64,000 nt of DNA from Niastella sp. OAS944 (GTDB taxonomy: Bacteria > Bacteroidota > Bacteroidia > Chitinophagales > Chitinophagaceae), in the NCBI GenBank assembly GCA_024809215.1, contig JANUBW010000011.1, positions 186,001-250,000 of the forward strand, given 5' to 3'. A program made the position numbers and the translations under genes. Positions within the stretch are counted from its first letter, which is position 1, and each line of letters begins with the position of its first letter. This document shows positions 8,784 through 18,093 of this stretch, in pieces. Below the pieces are notes generated by a model, which was not told the origin of the DNA, ran no database searches, and saw only the letters and a list, made by a program, of their open reading frames with translations.

Positions 8784-10430
8784 TTATTTAATTGTCATAT
8801 TATGTTCAGATGCTCCAAACTCATATTGTATCTTCTCTTTAGCTTTTGAAGCATCGGTATTTTGAATATTAATGTTCTTTGTTCTTTCGCCGGCCACACG
8901 GAACAACAGGTCTGAATCTTTTTTATAGATCAGTTTATCGAAGGTGAGGCGATCACTGTTAATGATATCTACAACGGGGTTGGTTTGATTGCTCAATATG
9001 GTAATGTTCTTAAAGGTAATGCCCGATGCTTCCTGGCAATCGATGCCTTTTTCGGCCTGCAACTGCATGTTTTCGAGCAGAATATCCTTCACATGCATTT
9101 CGGGTATGCCCCTTATGAAGATGCCTTTTGCTGCGCCATTACAAACCACATTCTTTACTACAAAATTTTTGAACTGGGGCGTGGCTTCGGTAACCGGTAA
9201 GGTTTCCACTTTTGGCAATTCTCTTTTTTCACCCGCCAGCGCTACCGGGTCAACCGACATATAATACATATCGAACAAAATGGCTTCGCCCGGAATGTCG
9301 ATCATGGTGATGTCGTTGATATAAATATTTTCTACAATGCCGCCGCGGCCACGGGTGGTTTTAAAACGCAGGCCTATATCGGTGCCTATGAAGGTACAGT
9401 TACTGATCCACATGTTGCGGGCGCCGCCGCTCATTTCACTGCCTATTACAAAACCACCATGGGCATGGTATACTTTACAATCGCGGATGATCACATTCTC
9501 GGTTGGCATACCTCTTTTTCTGCCGGCCTCATCGCGACCGCTCTTCATACATAAGCCATCATCGCCAACATCAAACACCGAATTTTCGATAAGTACGTTC
9601 TTACAGCTTTCTACATCAATGCCATCGCCGTTCTGCGCAAACCAGGGGTTCAGCACGGTAACGTTGCGCACGGTAAGGTCTTCGCTCATGAGGGGGTGCA
9701 AACACCAGGCGGCAGAGTTTTGAAAGGTTACGCCTTCAAGAAGCACCTTTTTACATTTAGTGATCACAATCAGGTTGGGACGCAGAAAATCTTTTATGCT
9801 TTGGTAGAACTCGGGCGTTTTTTCGGGCGAAATTTCGCCGGGGTTCTTCAGTTTGGTGGCTTTAAGCCATTGCTGCGAGGGGTACCAGCTTTTACCGTCT
9901 TCACTTACCACCCCACCCGACTCGGTAAATCTTTTCCACTGGCTTTCGGTGAGCTTGTCTCTTCTTATCTGACGCCAAACTTCGCCACCGCCATCAATAA
10001 CGCCCTGGCCGGTAATGCCTATATTGGTTGCATTGGTAGCAGAAACCGGGCTTTGGTTGCGCATTTGCGGCAAGCCTTCCCAATTGCCTTCTACCAGCTG
10101 ATATTCATTTTTGTCTTTGGTGAATTGTAATAAAGCGCCTTTTTTCAGGTGCAGGTTCACATTGCTTTTAAGCACCAGCGGGCCGGTTAGCCATAACCCG
10201 GCAGGTACTACCACTACCCCACCGCCCTTTTTATTAACGGCATCAATGGCGGCATTAATGAACTTCGTATTTAACGTGCGACCATCGGCTACGGCTCCAA
10301 ACTTTGTGATGTAAGTAGAGTCTTTTTTAAAACTGGTTTGTTGTATCACCGGTAATTTGCCCTGGGCCCATATACCAGAAGAAGATGCCATTAAACCAAT
10401 TACTGCTGCTGCTTTAAACCAATTGTTCAT
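8784..10430 (-). CDS. Secreted polygalacturonase, GH28
   Basis: 548 residues with a signal peptide (MNNWFKAAAVIGLMASSSGI). It hydrolyses alpha-1,4-galacturonan. The mature region begins with the YITKFGAVADGRTLNTKFIN motif and folds as a right-handed beta-helix. The GH28 catalytic signatures are visible: NGDGIDVESCKNVLIENS (first catalytic Asp), VGDDGLCMKSGRD (the DD pair), GFVIGSEMSGG (the G-H/F-GxS region) and LRFKTTRGRGGIVENI (the R-x-K substrate motif). The usual GHG is GGF here, as in many Bacteroidota exo-acting relatives, so exo-polygalacturonase or another pectin-backbone specificity is possible. Signal peptide plus PUL context place it in the periplasm or at the surface. Confidence 0.93.
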   Translation of the reverse strand: MNNWFKAAAVIGLMASSSGIWAQGKLPVIQQTSFKKDSTYITKFGAVADGRTLNTKFINAAIDAVNKKGGGVVVVPAGLWLTGPLVLKSNVNLHLKKGALLQFTKDKNEYQLVEGNWEGLPQMRNQSPVSATNATNIGITGQGVIDGGGEVWRQIRRDKLTESQWKRFTESGGVVSEDGKSWYPSQQWLKATKLKNPGEISPEKTPEFYQSIKDFLRPNLIVITKCKKVLLEGVTFQNSAAWCLHPLMSEDLTVRNVTVLNPWFAQNGDGIDVESCKNVLIENSVFDVGDDGLCMKSGRDEAGRKRGMPTENVIIRDCKVYHAHGGFVIGSEMSGGARNMWISNCTFIGTDIGLRFKTTRGRGGIVENIYINDITMIDIPGEAILFDMYYMSVDPVALAGEKRELPKVETLPVTEATPQFKNFVVKNVVCNGAAKGIFIRGIPEMHVKDILLENMQLQAEKGIDCQEASGITFKNITILSNQTNPVVDIINSDRLTFDKLIYKKDSDLLFRVAGERTKNINIQNTDASKAKEKIQYEFGASEHNMTIK

Positions 10431-10593
10431 TACACGTTATTTTCTTCAATAATATTAAAATGCAAAGGTATTGAGCCTCGGGGACCAATCCGATGATTTA
10501 ACGAGATGTAAGCGTACGCCGGCAGTATAGTATTTGGAAAAGGTAGTTTTGTGCTTTCAGCGCTTAGCAAGACAATCGTTTAAATAGATGTAA

Positions 10594-10651
10594 GTTACAG
10601 GCTGCAAGTTGCAAACCCGACCCGTCGGGACACGACGATGCAGCCTGTAAC
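10594..10651. repeat. Nested inverted repeat (13-bp perfect outer arms)
   Basis: Outer arms GTTACAGGCTGCA (10594-10606) and TGCAGCCTGTAAC (10639-10651) are perfectly complementary. Inside is a second hairpin CCCGAC-cc-GTCGGG (10616-10629). The arm word GTTACAGG is shared with the repeat at 8716-8741, so this is a dispersed palindromic unit rather than a unique terminator. Confidence 0.8.
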
Positions 10652-10732
10652 TATTTAATACCTGTTTTTCAGGGCAATTGTACACAGATATTAGTACCCA
10701 CCGAAACGAATAAGGAATTTTATTTACGCAAA

Positions 10733-10746
10733 CGTTACCGGCAACG
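10733..10746. promoter_or_regulatory. Operator-like palindrome CGTTaCCGGcAACG
   Basis: An imperfect 14-bp palindrome centred on CCGG, as LacI/GalR-family operators usually are. The same pattern occurs at 31653-31666 upstream of susC2, and as a half-conserved form at 37184-37197 beside lacI. Its position about 300 bp upstream of the GH28 start suggests control of GH28-GH105 by the LacI-type regulator at 37363 (inference). Confidence 0.5.
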
Positions 10747-10917
10747 ATAACATACGGATTGGAATAAAATGCTGGCAATCAACGTAAAATTACCCAGAAC
10801 CATACCCCTTTACGCGACTGCCAGCAGGAAGATACCCGGAGCCGGGACATGGCAGGTTCTCCCAAAACTGCCATATTCACCAGCCGGTAATTACACTATC
10901 AGAGCAAACAAAGCCTA

Positions 10918-12618
10918 TTATTGATATCCTTCATTTTGTGTAAACTCGCCTTTATTGGTAACGGCGTCAATTTGTGATTGTGGTATTGGCCGTACTGTAT
11001 GAAAGGGTTTTATATACTGTGCGGCATCGGGGTTAAGCCTGGTAACGCGGTCAATCAGCTTATTGGTACGTTTCAGATCGAACCAACGTAATTGTTCACC
11101 GGCCAGTTCCCTTGCACGTTCATCCAGAATAAAATCGAGGGTTACATCGGCCGCTGTTATTTGCATAGCTGCCTCATGGCCCGGAATGGCTGCCCGGGTA
11201 CGGAGCTTATTCAGGTGCGCAGCTGCATTACCGGGGTTGCCTAACTTAAATTCAGCTTCTGCGGCTATCAAATGCATTTCGGCCAGTCGCATAATATATA
11301 CATCCCGGGCGCTTTGCGCTTCATTGAACGAGGCACGGGTTGAATCTTTGAATTTCTTTAGCGATACATACCATTTCCTTTGGCTGGGGATACCCTTGGC
11401 GTTATACACCCTCGACATATCGTAGGTAGTATAAGGTTTGGCATTCGAAATATTGGTATCGATGGCAACTTTAGGTGTATAACAAACCGTATCGCCTACT
11501 TTGAAACTGGAAACGGTCTTTGTAAACGCATTGCCGGCAGTAGTTGCTTCTTTATTGGCATACCAAACCGTTTGAAACGAAGCCTGGTAACGGCTATCGT
11601 CACTTTCATTGAACATATCGAGCAACGCTTTGGTAGGCATATATCGGTTAAAAGGCCGGCCATTGGGTATATCGCGCACCAGAATGCTTGAGTTAACCTG
11701 GTCGTACACCTGAAGGAATAACATATGGCCGCTATTGCTTCCGCGGCTATGCCCCGTTGGGAAGGCAGATGTTGCCAGGTCGTTGTTCGACAGGTTGGTT
11801 GAATAGTCAATAGCCCAGATCACCTCTTTGTTCTTAAGGTTGCCCATATTCCACAGATCGCCAAACTTTGGTGCAAGCGTATAGCTATAATCCTTATTAC
11901 CGGTAATAATATCCGTGGCCATGGCCAACGCCTGCGCGTTCATTCCGCGGGTTAAATACATACGTGCCAGAAAGGCTTTGGCTACCGGTATGGTAACCCG
12001 GCCATAATCAGTAGAAGATTTTGATAAATTCTTTACCGCAAAATCAAGGTCTTCGAATATCAGCGTGTAGAACTTATCAACCGGTGCTTTGTTGGCGGTT
12101 GATTCAACAACCCCACCAGGCGTAGCTTCGGTGGTAAGATGAACGCCACCCCATGTTTCAACAATGTGCCAGTAATAAAAGGCACGTAAAAAACGTAACT
12201 CCGCAGAACGCGTTGTTTTTTGTGCAGCGGTATAGTCGGTAACATCATTAATTTTTGCCAGGCCATCATTGATCAAATAAATAGCCGCATAAAAATTATC
12301 CCACTCCAGGTTAAGCGCTGCGGTGTTACTGCCCTGCAGGTTATCGTACCGCGACAGTTGCGTTAATACATCGCCACTACCATTTGTCCAGATGTCGGTA
12401 CCCATTTCTGCAAGACTATACCCTTCCTCTTTGCCATACCAAAAGCGGGTATATGTATATGCTGCGTTAACCAGTGTTTCAAAACCTTTGGCAGTTGTAT
12501 AGGTTACGTCGGGTGTTAAACCACTAGGATTATTCTCTGTTAATTTTTTATCGCATGACGAAAACACCACAGCACCCGTAAGCACCCAAAGCAATATTTT
12601 ATTTACTTTATTTTTCAT
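10918..12618 (-). CDS. SusD/RagB-type glycan-binding lipoprotein (pair 1)
   Basis: 566 residues. An SPII signal with lipobox VVFSSC places it on the outer-membrane surface, where SusD proteins cap the SusC channel and bind oligosaccharide. The SusD alpha-helical TPR-type core is recognisable: ELRFLRAFYYWHIVETWGGV, PVAKAFLARMYLTRG, and near the C-terminus YIMRLAEMHLIAAEAEFKLGN followed by LDFILDERARELAGEQLRWFDLKRT, the classic SusD ending. It lies 33 bp below susC1 on the same strand and is probably co-transcribed. The ligand is inferred to be pectin fragments from the flanking enzymes; no sequence feature gives the exact sugar. Confidence 0.95.
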   Translation of the reverse strand: MKNKVNKILLWVLTGAVVFSSCDKKLTENNPSGLTPDVTYTTAKGFETLVNAAYTYTRFWYGKEEGYSLAEMGTDIWTNGSGDVLTQLSRYDNLQGSNTAALNLEWDNFYAAIYLINDGLAKINDVTDYTAAQKTTRSAELRFLRAFYYWHIVETWGGVHLTTEATPGGVVESTANKAPVDKFYTLIFEDLDFAVKNLSKSSTDYGRVTIPVAKAFLARMYLTRGMNAQALAMATDIITGNKDYSYTLAPKFGDLWNMGNLKNKEVIWAIDYSTNLSNNDLATSAFPTGHSRGSNSGHMLFLQVYDQVNSSILVRDIPNGRPFNRYMPTKALLDMFNESDDSRYQASFQTVWYANKEATTAGNAFTKTVSSFKVGDTVCYTPKVAIDTNISNAKPYTTYDMSRVYNAKGIPSQRKWYVSLKKFKDSTRASFNEAQSARDVYIMRLAEMHLIAAEAEFKLGNPGNAAAHLNKLRTRAAIPGHEAAMQITAADVTLDFILDERARELAGEQLRWFDLKRTNKLIDRVTRLNPDAAQYIKPFHTVRPIPQSQIDAVTNKGEFTQNEGYQ

Positions 12619-12651
12619 ATTGCAGTAATTGAATCAATAATTAATTAGAAT

Positions 12652-15600
12652 TTAGAACTCAATATTTAACCCTGTAACGATCAGCTTTGTCAACGGCCTG
12701 TCAAAAGAGCCTTCACCTTCCGGATCATAATCTTTCTCTTTTGCAAACGTGAAGTAGTTTTTAGCGCTTACATACCAGCGCAGATTGTTTATATGAAATT
12801 TCTGGCTTAGCGTTTTTGGAAGCGTGTACCCCAGGGTGATATTCCTGATCTTTACGAATGAACCATCCTTATAACCGAGTGTGGAAGCAAATGGCAGCGA
12901 GGCCCTTGATATATTGCTGTTCGGCCGTGGATAATCATTGGTTGGGTTCTCGGGCGTCCAGTAGTTTGCTTTGGCGCCGTTCTCAATAGCGTTAGGCTCA
13001 TACTTGTTGGCATAATCCGAAACAAAAGTTTGTCCAACCCGGGCAAATACATAAATGTTCAAATCGAAATTCTTATAGCTGATATCATTGCTGAACCCAA
13101 GTGTATAATCGGGTACGGCTGAACCTACTACTACTCGGTCGTAAGTAGCATCCAGCTTTCCATCGGGCGTGCCTTTACTGCCGTTAACGTCGGCCACCCG
13201 AATATCGCCGGGTTTGTAACCAAAACTCCTGGCCAGGGCCGAATCGGCCGTTTGCCAAATACCTTCTTTTCTGAAATCATAGAACGATTTCACCGGCGAG
13301 CCTATGAACAAACTGCTGGCTACGTCATTCATTCCGTTCACCAGGTCGGTTATACGTTCTTTATTGCGGGTATAGGTGATGGTGCTTGACCAGGTAACCT
13401 GTTTTTGCACATTCACTGTACGTAATGAAACTTCTATCCCGTTGTTGCGGGTCTTTCCCACATTCTCTATTATTTTGGTGTGGCCCGATGAGCCGGGTAA
13501 TGGGCGAAGCAGTAACAGATCGCGTGTTCTTGAATCGTAATAATCCACACTTGCTGTAATACGGTTTTTGAACAAGCCGAAGTCTAACCCGATATTTTGG
13601 GTACCTGTAAGCTCCCATTTCAGGTTGCGGTTACCATTTTGCGGGTCATAGCCATATGCCAGCATACTTACATCATTCCACGAAAAAGGAATAAGAATTA
13701 AACTGGTGGTGGTAGAATATGGTTTAACAGCTGCATTACCTGCCACACCATAGCTGGCGCGCAATTTCAGATCGCTGAACAATTGTTGGTCAGCCATAAA
13801 ACCTTCATCGATCACCCGCCAGGCCACAGCCGCAGAAGGGAAGAACGACCAGCGGTTCTCTTTTAACAATACCGAAGACCCGTCTGCACGGCCGGTTAAT
13901 GTTAACAGGTATTTGCCTTTATACCCATAATTCAATCTGAAGGCGCCCGACAACAGGTCGCTGCCAATGTAGTTACTCCAGATGCTGAGGTTTGCCGGGT
14001 TGTTCAACAATGCATTCCAGGCCTGACCAGGAACAATTTGCCCCGTACCCTGTGCATAAGAGCTATCAGTTTTATTAGAAAGATAACTGGTTACAGCGGT
14101 TACATCAATATTGTGATCGCCGAACTTCTTATTCCAGGTAATTATATTTTCCCAAATAAGGTCGGTTTGGGTGGCATTGGTAACTTTTGCCAGTGAACCG
14201 GTTGCAGTAAAGCGGGTAATGGTATTTTCACCCAGGAACAATCCATTACGGCTGCTGCTGTTTGTTATACCCAGGTTCGAGCGTAATGTAAGATTGGGCA
14301 ATGGCTTCCACTCGGCATAGGCAGAAGATAAGATGCGGGTGGTATTTGTTTTATTGATATAAGCCCCGGGCAATTCTTCCAACAGAGGGTTAACCTGGTT
14401 GGCATTACCGGGAATTCTTACTATAGAGCCATCTGTATTATAAGGAATGAAATAAGGAATTACTTTATTGGCAACATTTAAAATATTATCGGTACGCCTG
14501 TTCTCATTGTAATAAGTTAACTGGCTTTGCAATCCCACCTTAAAGGTGCCTATAACCGTTTGGTCGATGTTCAGGCGTAAGGTATACCGGCCACTGTAAT
14601 CGTTGTTAAGAATTCCTTTTTCCTTAAAATAGTCGAACGAAAAGAACACTTTTGTTTTTTCACTACCCGAGGCCACATTTATGCCATAGTCCTGCTGTGA
14701 ACCTTTTTTTAAAAGCAGTCCGGGCCAGTAGGTATTTTGTCCACTTTGTACTGCGGCCAGGTCGGCTTTAAATAAACTGGCATCGTCTGCCGCTGAATTC
14801 CATGCGCCTGCTGTTCGGGCGCCCTGGCGCTTCAGATCGGCAAACTCCTGCGCGTTCATCGGCTCGGGATAACCTGCCACTTCGTTAACGCCATAATAAA
14901 CATTGGCGCCTACTCTTATTTTTCCGCTGGCCCCTCTTTTTGTAGTAATGATAATTACGCCATTGGCGCCGCGCGAACCGTATATAGCGGTGGAAGACGC
15001 ATCTTTCAACACCTCCATCGACTGAATATCGTTGGGGTTAATATCCTGGAAGTTGGAATACTGAATTCCGTCAACAATAAACAAAGGTGTGTTTTGCGCC
15101 AGTACAGAGCGGGTACCCCGCACAGTAACATTCACGCTTGATCCGGCGCCGCCACTGGTACGGGTGATATCAACGCCAGCCACTTTACCCTGTACGCTTT
15201 CCATTACGTTGCCGGCAGGAACCTTTTTTACTTCATCGCCTTTGAGTGAAACAACAGCGCCGGTAAGGTCTCTTTTCTTTACTGTACCGTAACCTATCAC
15301 TACAATATTTTCAAGGCTCGAAGCGGCAGATACCAGGGAAATGCTGATCTGCGTTTTATCGCCCACTTTTATTTCCTGGCTTTCGTAGCCAACATAGGAG
15401 AATACCAATACATCCTCATCATCGGCAGTAATGTTGAATACGCCCTGCTCATTGGTGGTGGTGGCTTTTGATTTTCCCTTTATGCTCACTGTTACGCCTG
15501 AGAGGGGAACGCCGTTTGGGTCAGTTATTTTACCCGTTACCTTTTTTTCTGCCGTTTGCCGGCCGGCATCTTCATTGATCACAATGAGGCCGTTCGACAT

Positions 15601-15921
15601 GAACCGGTAGGTCAATATGGTTTGGGAGAACAGGTTGTCTAAGGCCTGGCGAATATCAACATTTTCGAGGTTGATGGTCACTTTTTGCCTGATGTCTGAC
15701 AACTTGTTGTTGTAGAGGAAACGATAGTTTGTTTGCTTTTCGATATTGATCAAAATGCCGGCTATTTCGGCATTTTTATACCGGAGATTCAACTTATCCT
15801 GGCCAAATCCCCTGGCTGAAACCTGTAGCACACAAACAAGTAATAAGAAAGAAGTCATTTTCATAACAAGCAGCGCATTGGAAAGCAACGGGCGTTTTTC
15901 ACCCGTTCTAAAAGTTTTCAT
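12652..15921 (-). CDS. SusC/RagA TonB-dependent transporter with N-terminal STN signalling domain (pair 1)
   Basis: 1089 residues. After the signal peptide there is an STN (secretin/TonB short N-terminal) domain at about 45-112 (LRYKNAEIAGILINIEKQTN). A carboxypeptidase-regulatory-like domain follows (about 128-205, starting VTGKITDPNGVPLSGVTVSI), then the TonB plug (ENIVVIGYGTVKKRDLTGAV ... VDGIQYSNFQDINPNDIQSM) and the beta-barrel, ending in an aromatic-type terminus (VTGLNIEF). STN domains contact a FecR anti-sigma factor, and a sigma/FecR pair lies immediately upstream, so this transporter probably senses its own cargo and activates its own transcription. The other two SusC proteins of this locus lack STN. 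Confidence 0.96.
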   Translation of the reverse strand: MKTFRTGEKRPLLSNALLVMKMTSFLLLVCVLQVSARGFGQDKLNLRYKNAEIAGILINIEKQTNYRFLYNNKLSDIRQKVTINLENVDIRQALDNLFSQTILTYRFMSNGLIVINEDAGRQTAEKKVTGKITDPNGVPLSGVTVSIKGKSKATTTNEQGVFNITADDEDVLVFSYVGYESQEIKVGDKTQISISLVSAASSLENIVVIGYGTVKKRDLTGAVVSLKGDEVKKVPAGNVMESVQGKVAGVDITRTSGGAGSSVNVTVRGTRSVLAQNTPLFIVDGIQYSNFQDINPNDIQSMEVLKDASSTAIYGSRGANGVIIITTKRGASGKIRVGANVYYGVNEVAGYPEPMNAQEFADLKRQGARTAGAWNSAADDASLFKADLAAVQSGQNTYWPGLLLKKGSQQDYGINVASGSEKTKVFFSFDYFKEKGILNNDYSGRYTLRLNIDQTVIGTFKVGLQSQLTYYNENRRTDNILNVANKVIPYFIPYNTDGSIVRIPGNANQVNPLLEELPGAYINKTNTTRILSSAYAEWKPLPNLTLRSNLGITNSSSRNGLFLGENTITRFTATGSLAKVTNATQTDLIWENIITWNKKFGDHNIDVTAVTSYLSNKTDSSYAQGTGQIVPGQAWNALLNNPANLSIWSNYIGSDLLSGAFRLNYGYKGKYLLTLTGRADGSSVLLKENRWSFFPSAAVAWRVIDEGFMADQQLFSDLKLRASYGVAGNAAVKPYSTTTSLILIPFSWNDVSMLAYGYDPQNGNRNLKWELTGTQNIGLDFGLFKNRITASVDYYDSRTRDLLLLRPLPGSSGHTKIIENVGKTRNNGIEVSLRTVNVQKQVTWSSTITYTRNKERITDLVNGMNDVASSLFIGSPVKSFYDFRKEGIWQTADSALARSFGYKPGDIRVADVNGSKGTPDGKLDATYDRVVVGSAVPDYTLGFSNDISYKNFDLNIYVFARVGQTFVSDYANKYEPNAIENGAKANYWTPENPTNDYPRPNSNISRASLPFASTLGYKDGSFVKIRNITLGYTLPKTLSQKFHINNLRWYVSAKNYFTFAKEKDYDPEGEGSFDRPLTKLIVTGLNIEF

Positions 15922-16017
15922 ACATTAGTATTATTATGGGTTAAGAAATCACTTCCCTTTCCCGCCTGCCAGCGGGTTCGGGATTATACAACACCGAAAA
16001 TTTTAACCTGTAATGCC

Positions 16018-16051
16018 CGGAGAATGCTGCCAACATTCTCCGTTTTTTTTT
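16018..16051 (+). terminator. Intrinsic-terminator-like hairpin pointing against the flanking genes
   Basis: CGGAGAATG (16018-16026), loop ctgccaa, CATTCTCCG (16034-16042), then nine T. The T tract follows the stem on the plus strand, whereas fecR and susC1 are both on the minus strand. It may end an antisense transcript or act bidirectionally. A perfect CCTACGTAGG palindrome lies just beyond it (16053-16062). Confidence 0.6.
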
Positions 16052-16070
16052 GCCTACGTAGGATGCATAT

Positions 16071-17165
16071 TTATTTTGTCGATTTTATAAATACCTCATT
16101 ATTACTGATCGATACATCAAAGTGAACAGCTTCTTTTAGTGCCATAAAAGCCTGTTCAACTGTTTCGGTTTGCAGGGAACCGTTGAAAACCAACTGCCGG
16201 GCGGCGTCATCTTCAAAATAGATCCTGATATTGTACCATCTTTCCAGCTTAAGGGCCAACTGCTCGAAATTGTCGCCACGAAACTCAAGCCGGTTATACA
16301 CCCATGCTGTTTCAAGATGTTCATTATCTTTTACCGTACTGTCGATCCTGATTATGTGTTGGGCTGTTTGGGAAGAAGCGGTGGAAGCCGGATTCTTCGC
16401 TATACCTGCATCGGAACTGTTAACGGGCAACACGATCTTTTCGTTGGGATGCAGATATACCGGCTTTCCGCTTTTATCGCCCTTGCGGGTGATTTGTACC
16501 AAACCCCTGATAAGAGTAGTTTCTATTGTTTTTTCGTCGGGGTACGACTTTACATTGAATGCGGTACCCAGTACTTTTATATCGATGCTGCCGGCATGAA
16601 CAACAAAAGGCTTTCGCTGATGCGTGGTGGCATTTTCAACATGCACCACATCGAAATAAGCTTCGCCTTCGAGGGTTATTTCACGAACGGGGCCGCTGAA
16701 ATTAGCATATACTATGCGTGAGCCGGCATTCAACCAAACAGTTGAGCCATCGGGCAAAATTGTTCTTGTTTTACTTCCTTTTGGCGCTATTACTTCATTG
16801 GCAGCAAGCTCATTGTGTTTTTTATGCCATACAGCAAATAGCCAGCTGCCGGCAATGATGGCCGTTATGGCCGCCGCCGCCCAATATAATTTTCGCCATT
16901 TTTTTATACGCACCACCGGAGCAACATCCTGCTTTACGGCCGATTCGGCAGCCGCTAATTGTAATATGCGGTTTATTTTGTCATCGGCTGCAGGCTCTTC
17001 GTAGGCAGAACTGTTTACAGACCATAATTGGTGCAGCATATCATATTGCTGCATCAGTTCGGGATGCTGTTGCAATAAGTTGTTTAATTCATCCTTATCC
17101 TGTTCTGTAGCATCTCCGCTCAAGCTGCGAGACAGTAAAAACCAGATTCTTTCGGGTGTTTCCAT
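16071..17165 (-). CDS. FecR-family anti-sigma factor
   Basis: 364 residues. The cytoplasmic N-terminal part (about 1-85) would hold the ECF sigma factor. A single membrane segment follows (KLYWAAAAITAIIAGSWLFA, near 90-109), then the periplasmic FecR domain (APKGSKTRTILPDGSTVWLN, about 125-220) and a C-terminal DUF4974/STN-like domain (LEFRGDNFEQLALKLERWYN onward) that meets the STN domain of the transporter. It lies between the sigma gene and susC1, the standard Bacteroidota trans-envelope signalling arrangement. In this model cargo bound by SusC1 relays through FecR to release the sigma factor. Confidence 0.95.
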   Translation of the reverse strand: METPERIWFLLSRSLSGDATEQDKDELNNLLQQHPELMQQYDMLHQLWSVNSSAYEEPAADDKINRILQLAAAESAVKQDVAPVVRIKKWRKLYWAAAAITAIIAGSWLFAVWHKKHNELAANEVIAPKGSKTRTILPDGSTVWLNAGSRIVYANFSGPVREITLEGEAYFDVVHVENATTHQRKPFVVHAGSIDIKVLGTAFNVKSYPDEKTIETTLIRGLVQITRKGDKSGKPVYLHPNEKIVLPVNSSDAGIAKNPASTASSQTAQHIIRIDSTVKDNEHLETAWVYNRLEFRGDNFEQLALKLERWYNIRIYFEDDAARQLVFNGSLQTETVEQAFMALKEAVHFDVSISNNEVFIKSTK

Positions 17166-17253
17166 TTTGCGCCAAATGCGTTTATGTATATAAAGACAGG
17201 CGTTTTTGAAAAGACCATTAAAGTAATAGAAGATTTTTTTTCAAAAAATGGAG

Positions 17254-17398
17254 GCAGGTACCGGTTACCGGATGCCAGTTGCCGGTGCTCAAAATTGGCA
17301 GATTGCGAATTATAACAATGTGTTACACGTTATAGGATTCAGATTACACAAGCGCTCGATTGGTTTACCCTGGCAACCGGAAACTGGTAACCGGCAAC
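17254..17398. repeat. Inverted heptamer repeat (GTTGCCG / GTTACCA words)
   Basis: The left arm (17257-17286) and right arm (17366-17398) are built from 7-bp words such as CCGGTTA, CCGGATG, CCAGTTG on one side and the inverse words TGGCAAC, CGGAAAC, TGGTAAC, CGGCAAC on the other. About 80 bp of ordinary sequence lies between. It sits between the sigma-factor stop and the fecR start, so it would be transcribed with the operon. Confidence 0.75.
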
Positions 17399-17982
17399 TA
17401 TTGTCCGTTGACTTTTACATCGAATCCTTTTGAAACGCGGTTCACATTAAGTTCAGCACATATCTTTTTAATAGCAATAGCCATTTGCACATCAACTGTG
17501 TTGAGGGAAATATTGAGAATTTCGGCTACTTCGCGGTGTTTGAGGCCGTCTTCGCGTACAAGTTTAAAGATCATTTTACAGCGGGGAGGTAAATTATCAA
17601 CTGCCTGTTGCATGCGTTTCATCATTTCGGCAGTTACCAGCAGGTTGTAGGGATCGGTTGCTACCTGGCCGGCTTCAATATCCAGATCATCGAACGGCGC
17701 CCTGATAAGCTCAGTGGCTTTTTGTGAAATGGCGTTCAGCGACCTGTTCTTAACGGAGACATATAAATAAACAGTGAGGTTCTCTATTTCGTTTATGCGA
17801 GCGCGATTGCTCCACAACTTTACAAACACATCTTCCACAACTTCTTCAGCAGTTTCTGCCGAACGGGTAATAGCGCGGGCGAAATGGTGCAGCCGTTTGC
17901 TGAATAGTTTGTATAATTCTGCCAGGCATTGTTCATTTCCGGCATGTATACCATCTTGAATATGTGGCAGGCTAAAGGTCAT
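17398..17982 (-). CDS. ECF RNA polymerase sigma-70 factor
   Basis: 194 residues with sigma region 2 (about 25-95: ELYKLFSKRLHHFARAITRS ... VVEDVFVKLWSNR ... YLYVSVKNRSLNAI) and sigma region 4 helix-turn-helix (about 125-180: DNLPPRCKMIFKLVREDGLK, HREVAEILNISLNTVDVQMA). It resembles the Bacteroidota FecI-like group. Its gene lies directly upstream of fecR and the STN-containing susC1, so susC1/susD1 are the expected targets. The stop falls against the word repeat at 17366-17398. Confidence 0.95.
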   Translation of the reverse strand: MTFSLPHIQDGIHAGNEQCLAELYKLFSKRLHHFARAITRSAETAEEVVEDVFVKLWSNRARINEIENLTVYLYVSVKNRSLNAISQKATELIRAPFDDLDIEAGQVATDPYNLLVTAEMMKRMQQAVDNLPPRCKMIFKLVREDGLKHREVAEILNISLNTVDVQMAIAIKKICAELNVNRVSKGFDVKVNGQ

Positions 17983-18051
17983 ACTTTTTTCATAAGCAAG
18001 CTAACGCTGATAAAAGTAGGCATTTTTTGGTTATAATGAAATAGCTATTAT

Positions 18052-18084
18052 ACCCGTGGCACGGTTTGGGACCGTGTCACGGGT
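18052..18084. repeat. 14-bp hairpin related to the eda/exuT hairpin
   Basis: ACCCGTGgCACGGT (18052-18065), loop ttggg, ACCGTGtCACGGGT (18071-18084); only one non-Watson-Crick pair. It lies just below the GH43 stop on the minus strand. No U tract follows on that strand. The shared CGTGnCACG core with 166-192 indicates a dispersed palindrome that may serve as a 3' end stabiliser or terminator. Confidence 0.7.
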
Positions 18085-18093
18085 TGTAGATAA

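Larger units (their letters stand above)
10431..10917. other. 487-bp spacer upstream of the GH28 gene
   Basis: No credible gene. It holds a CAATCGTT word at 10573, a nested inverted repeat (10594-10651) and an operator-like palindrome at 10733-10746. The spacer separates the susC1/susD1 unit from the GH28 gene, so the GH28-GH105 promoter should lie here. Confidence 0.7.

Noticed and set aside
10557-10778. 73-codon minus-strand frame in the GH28 leader
   Set aside because: It runs through the nested inverted repeat and the operator-like palindrome and has no recognisable domain.
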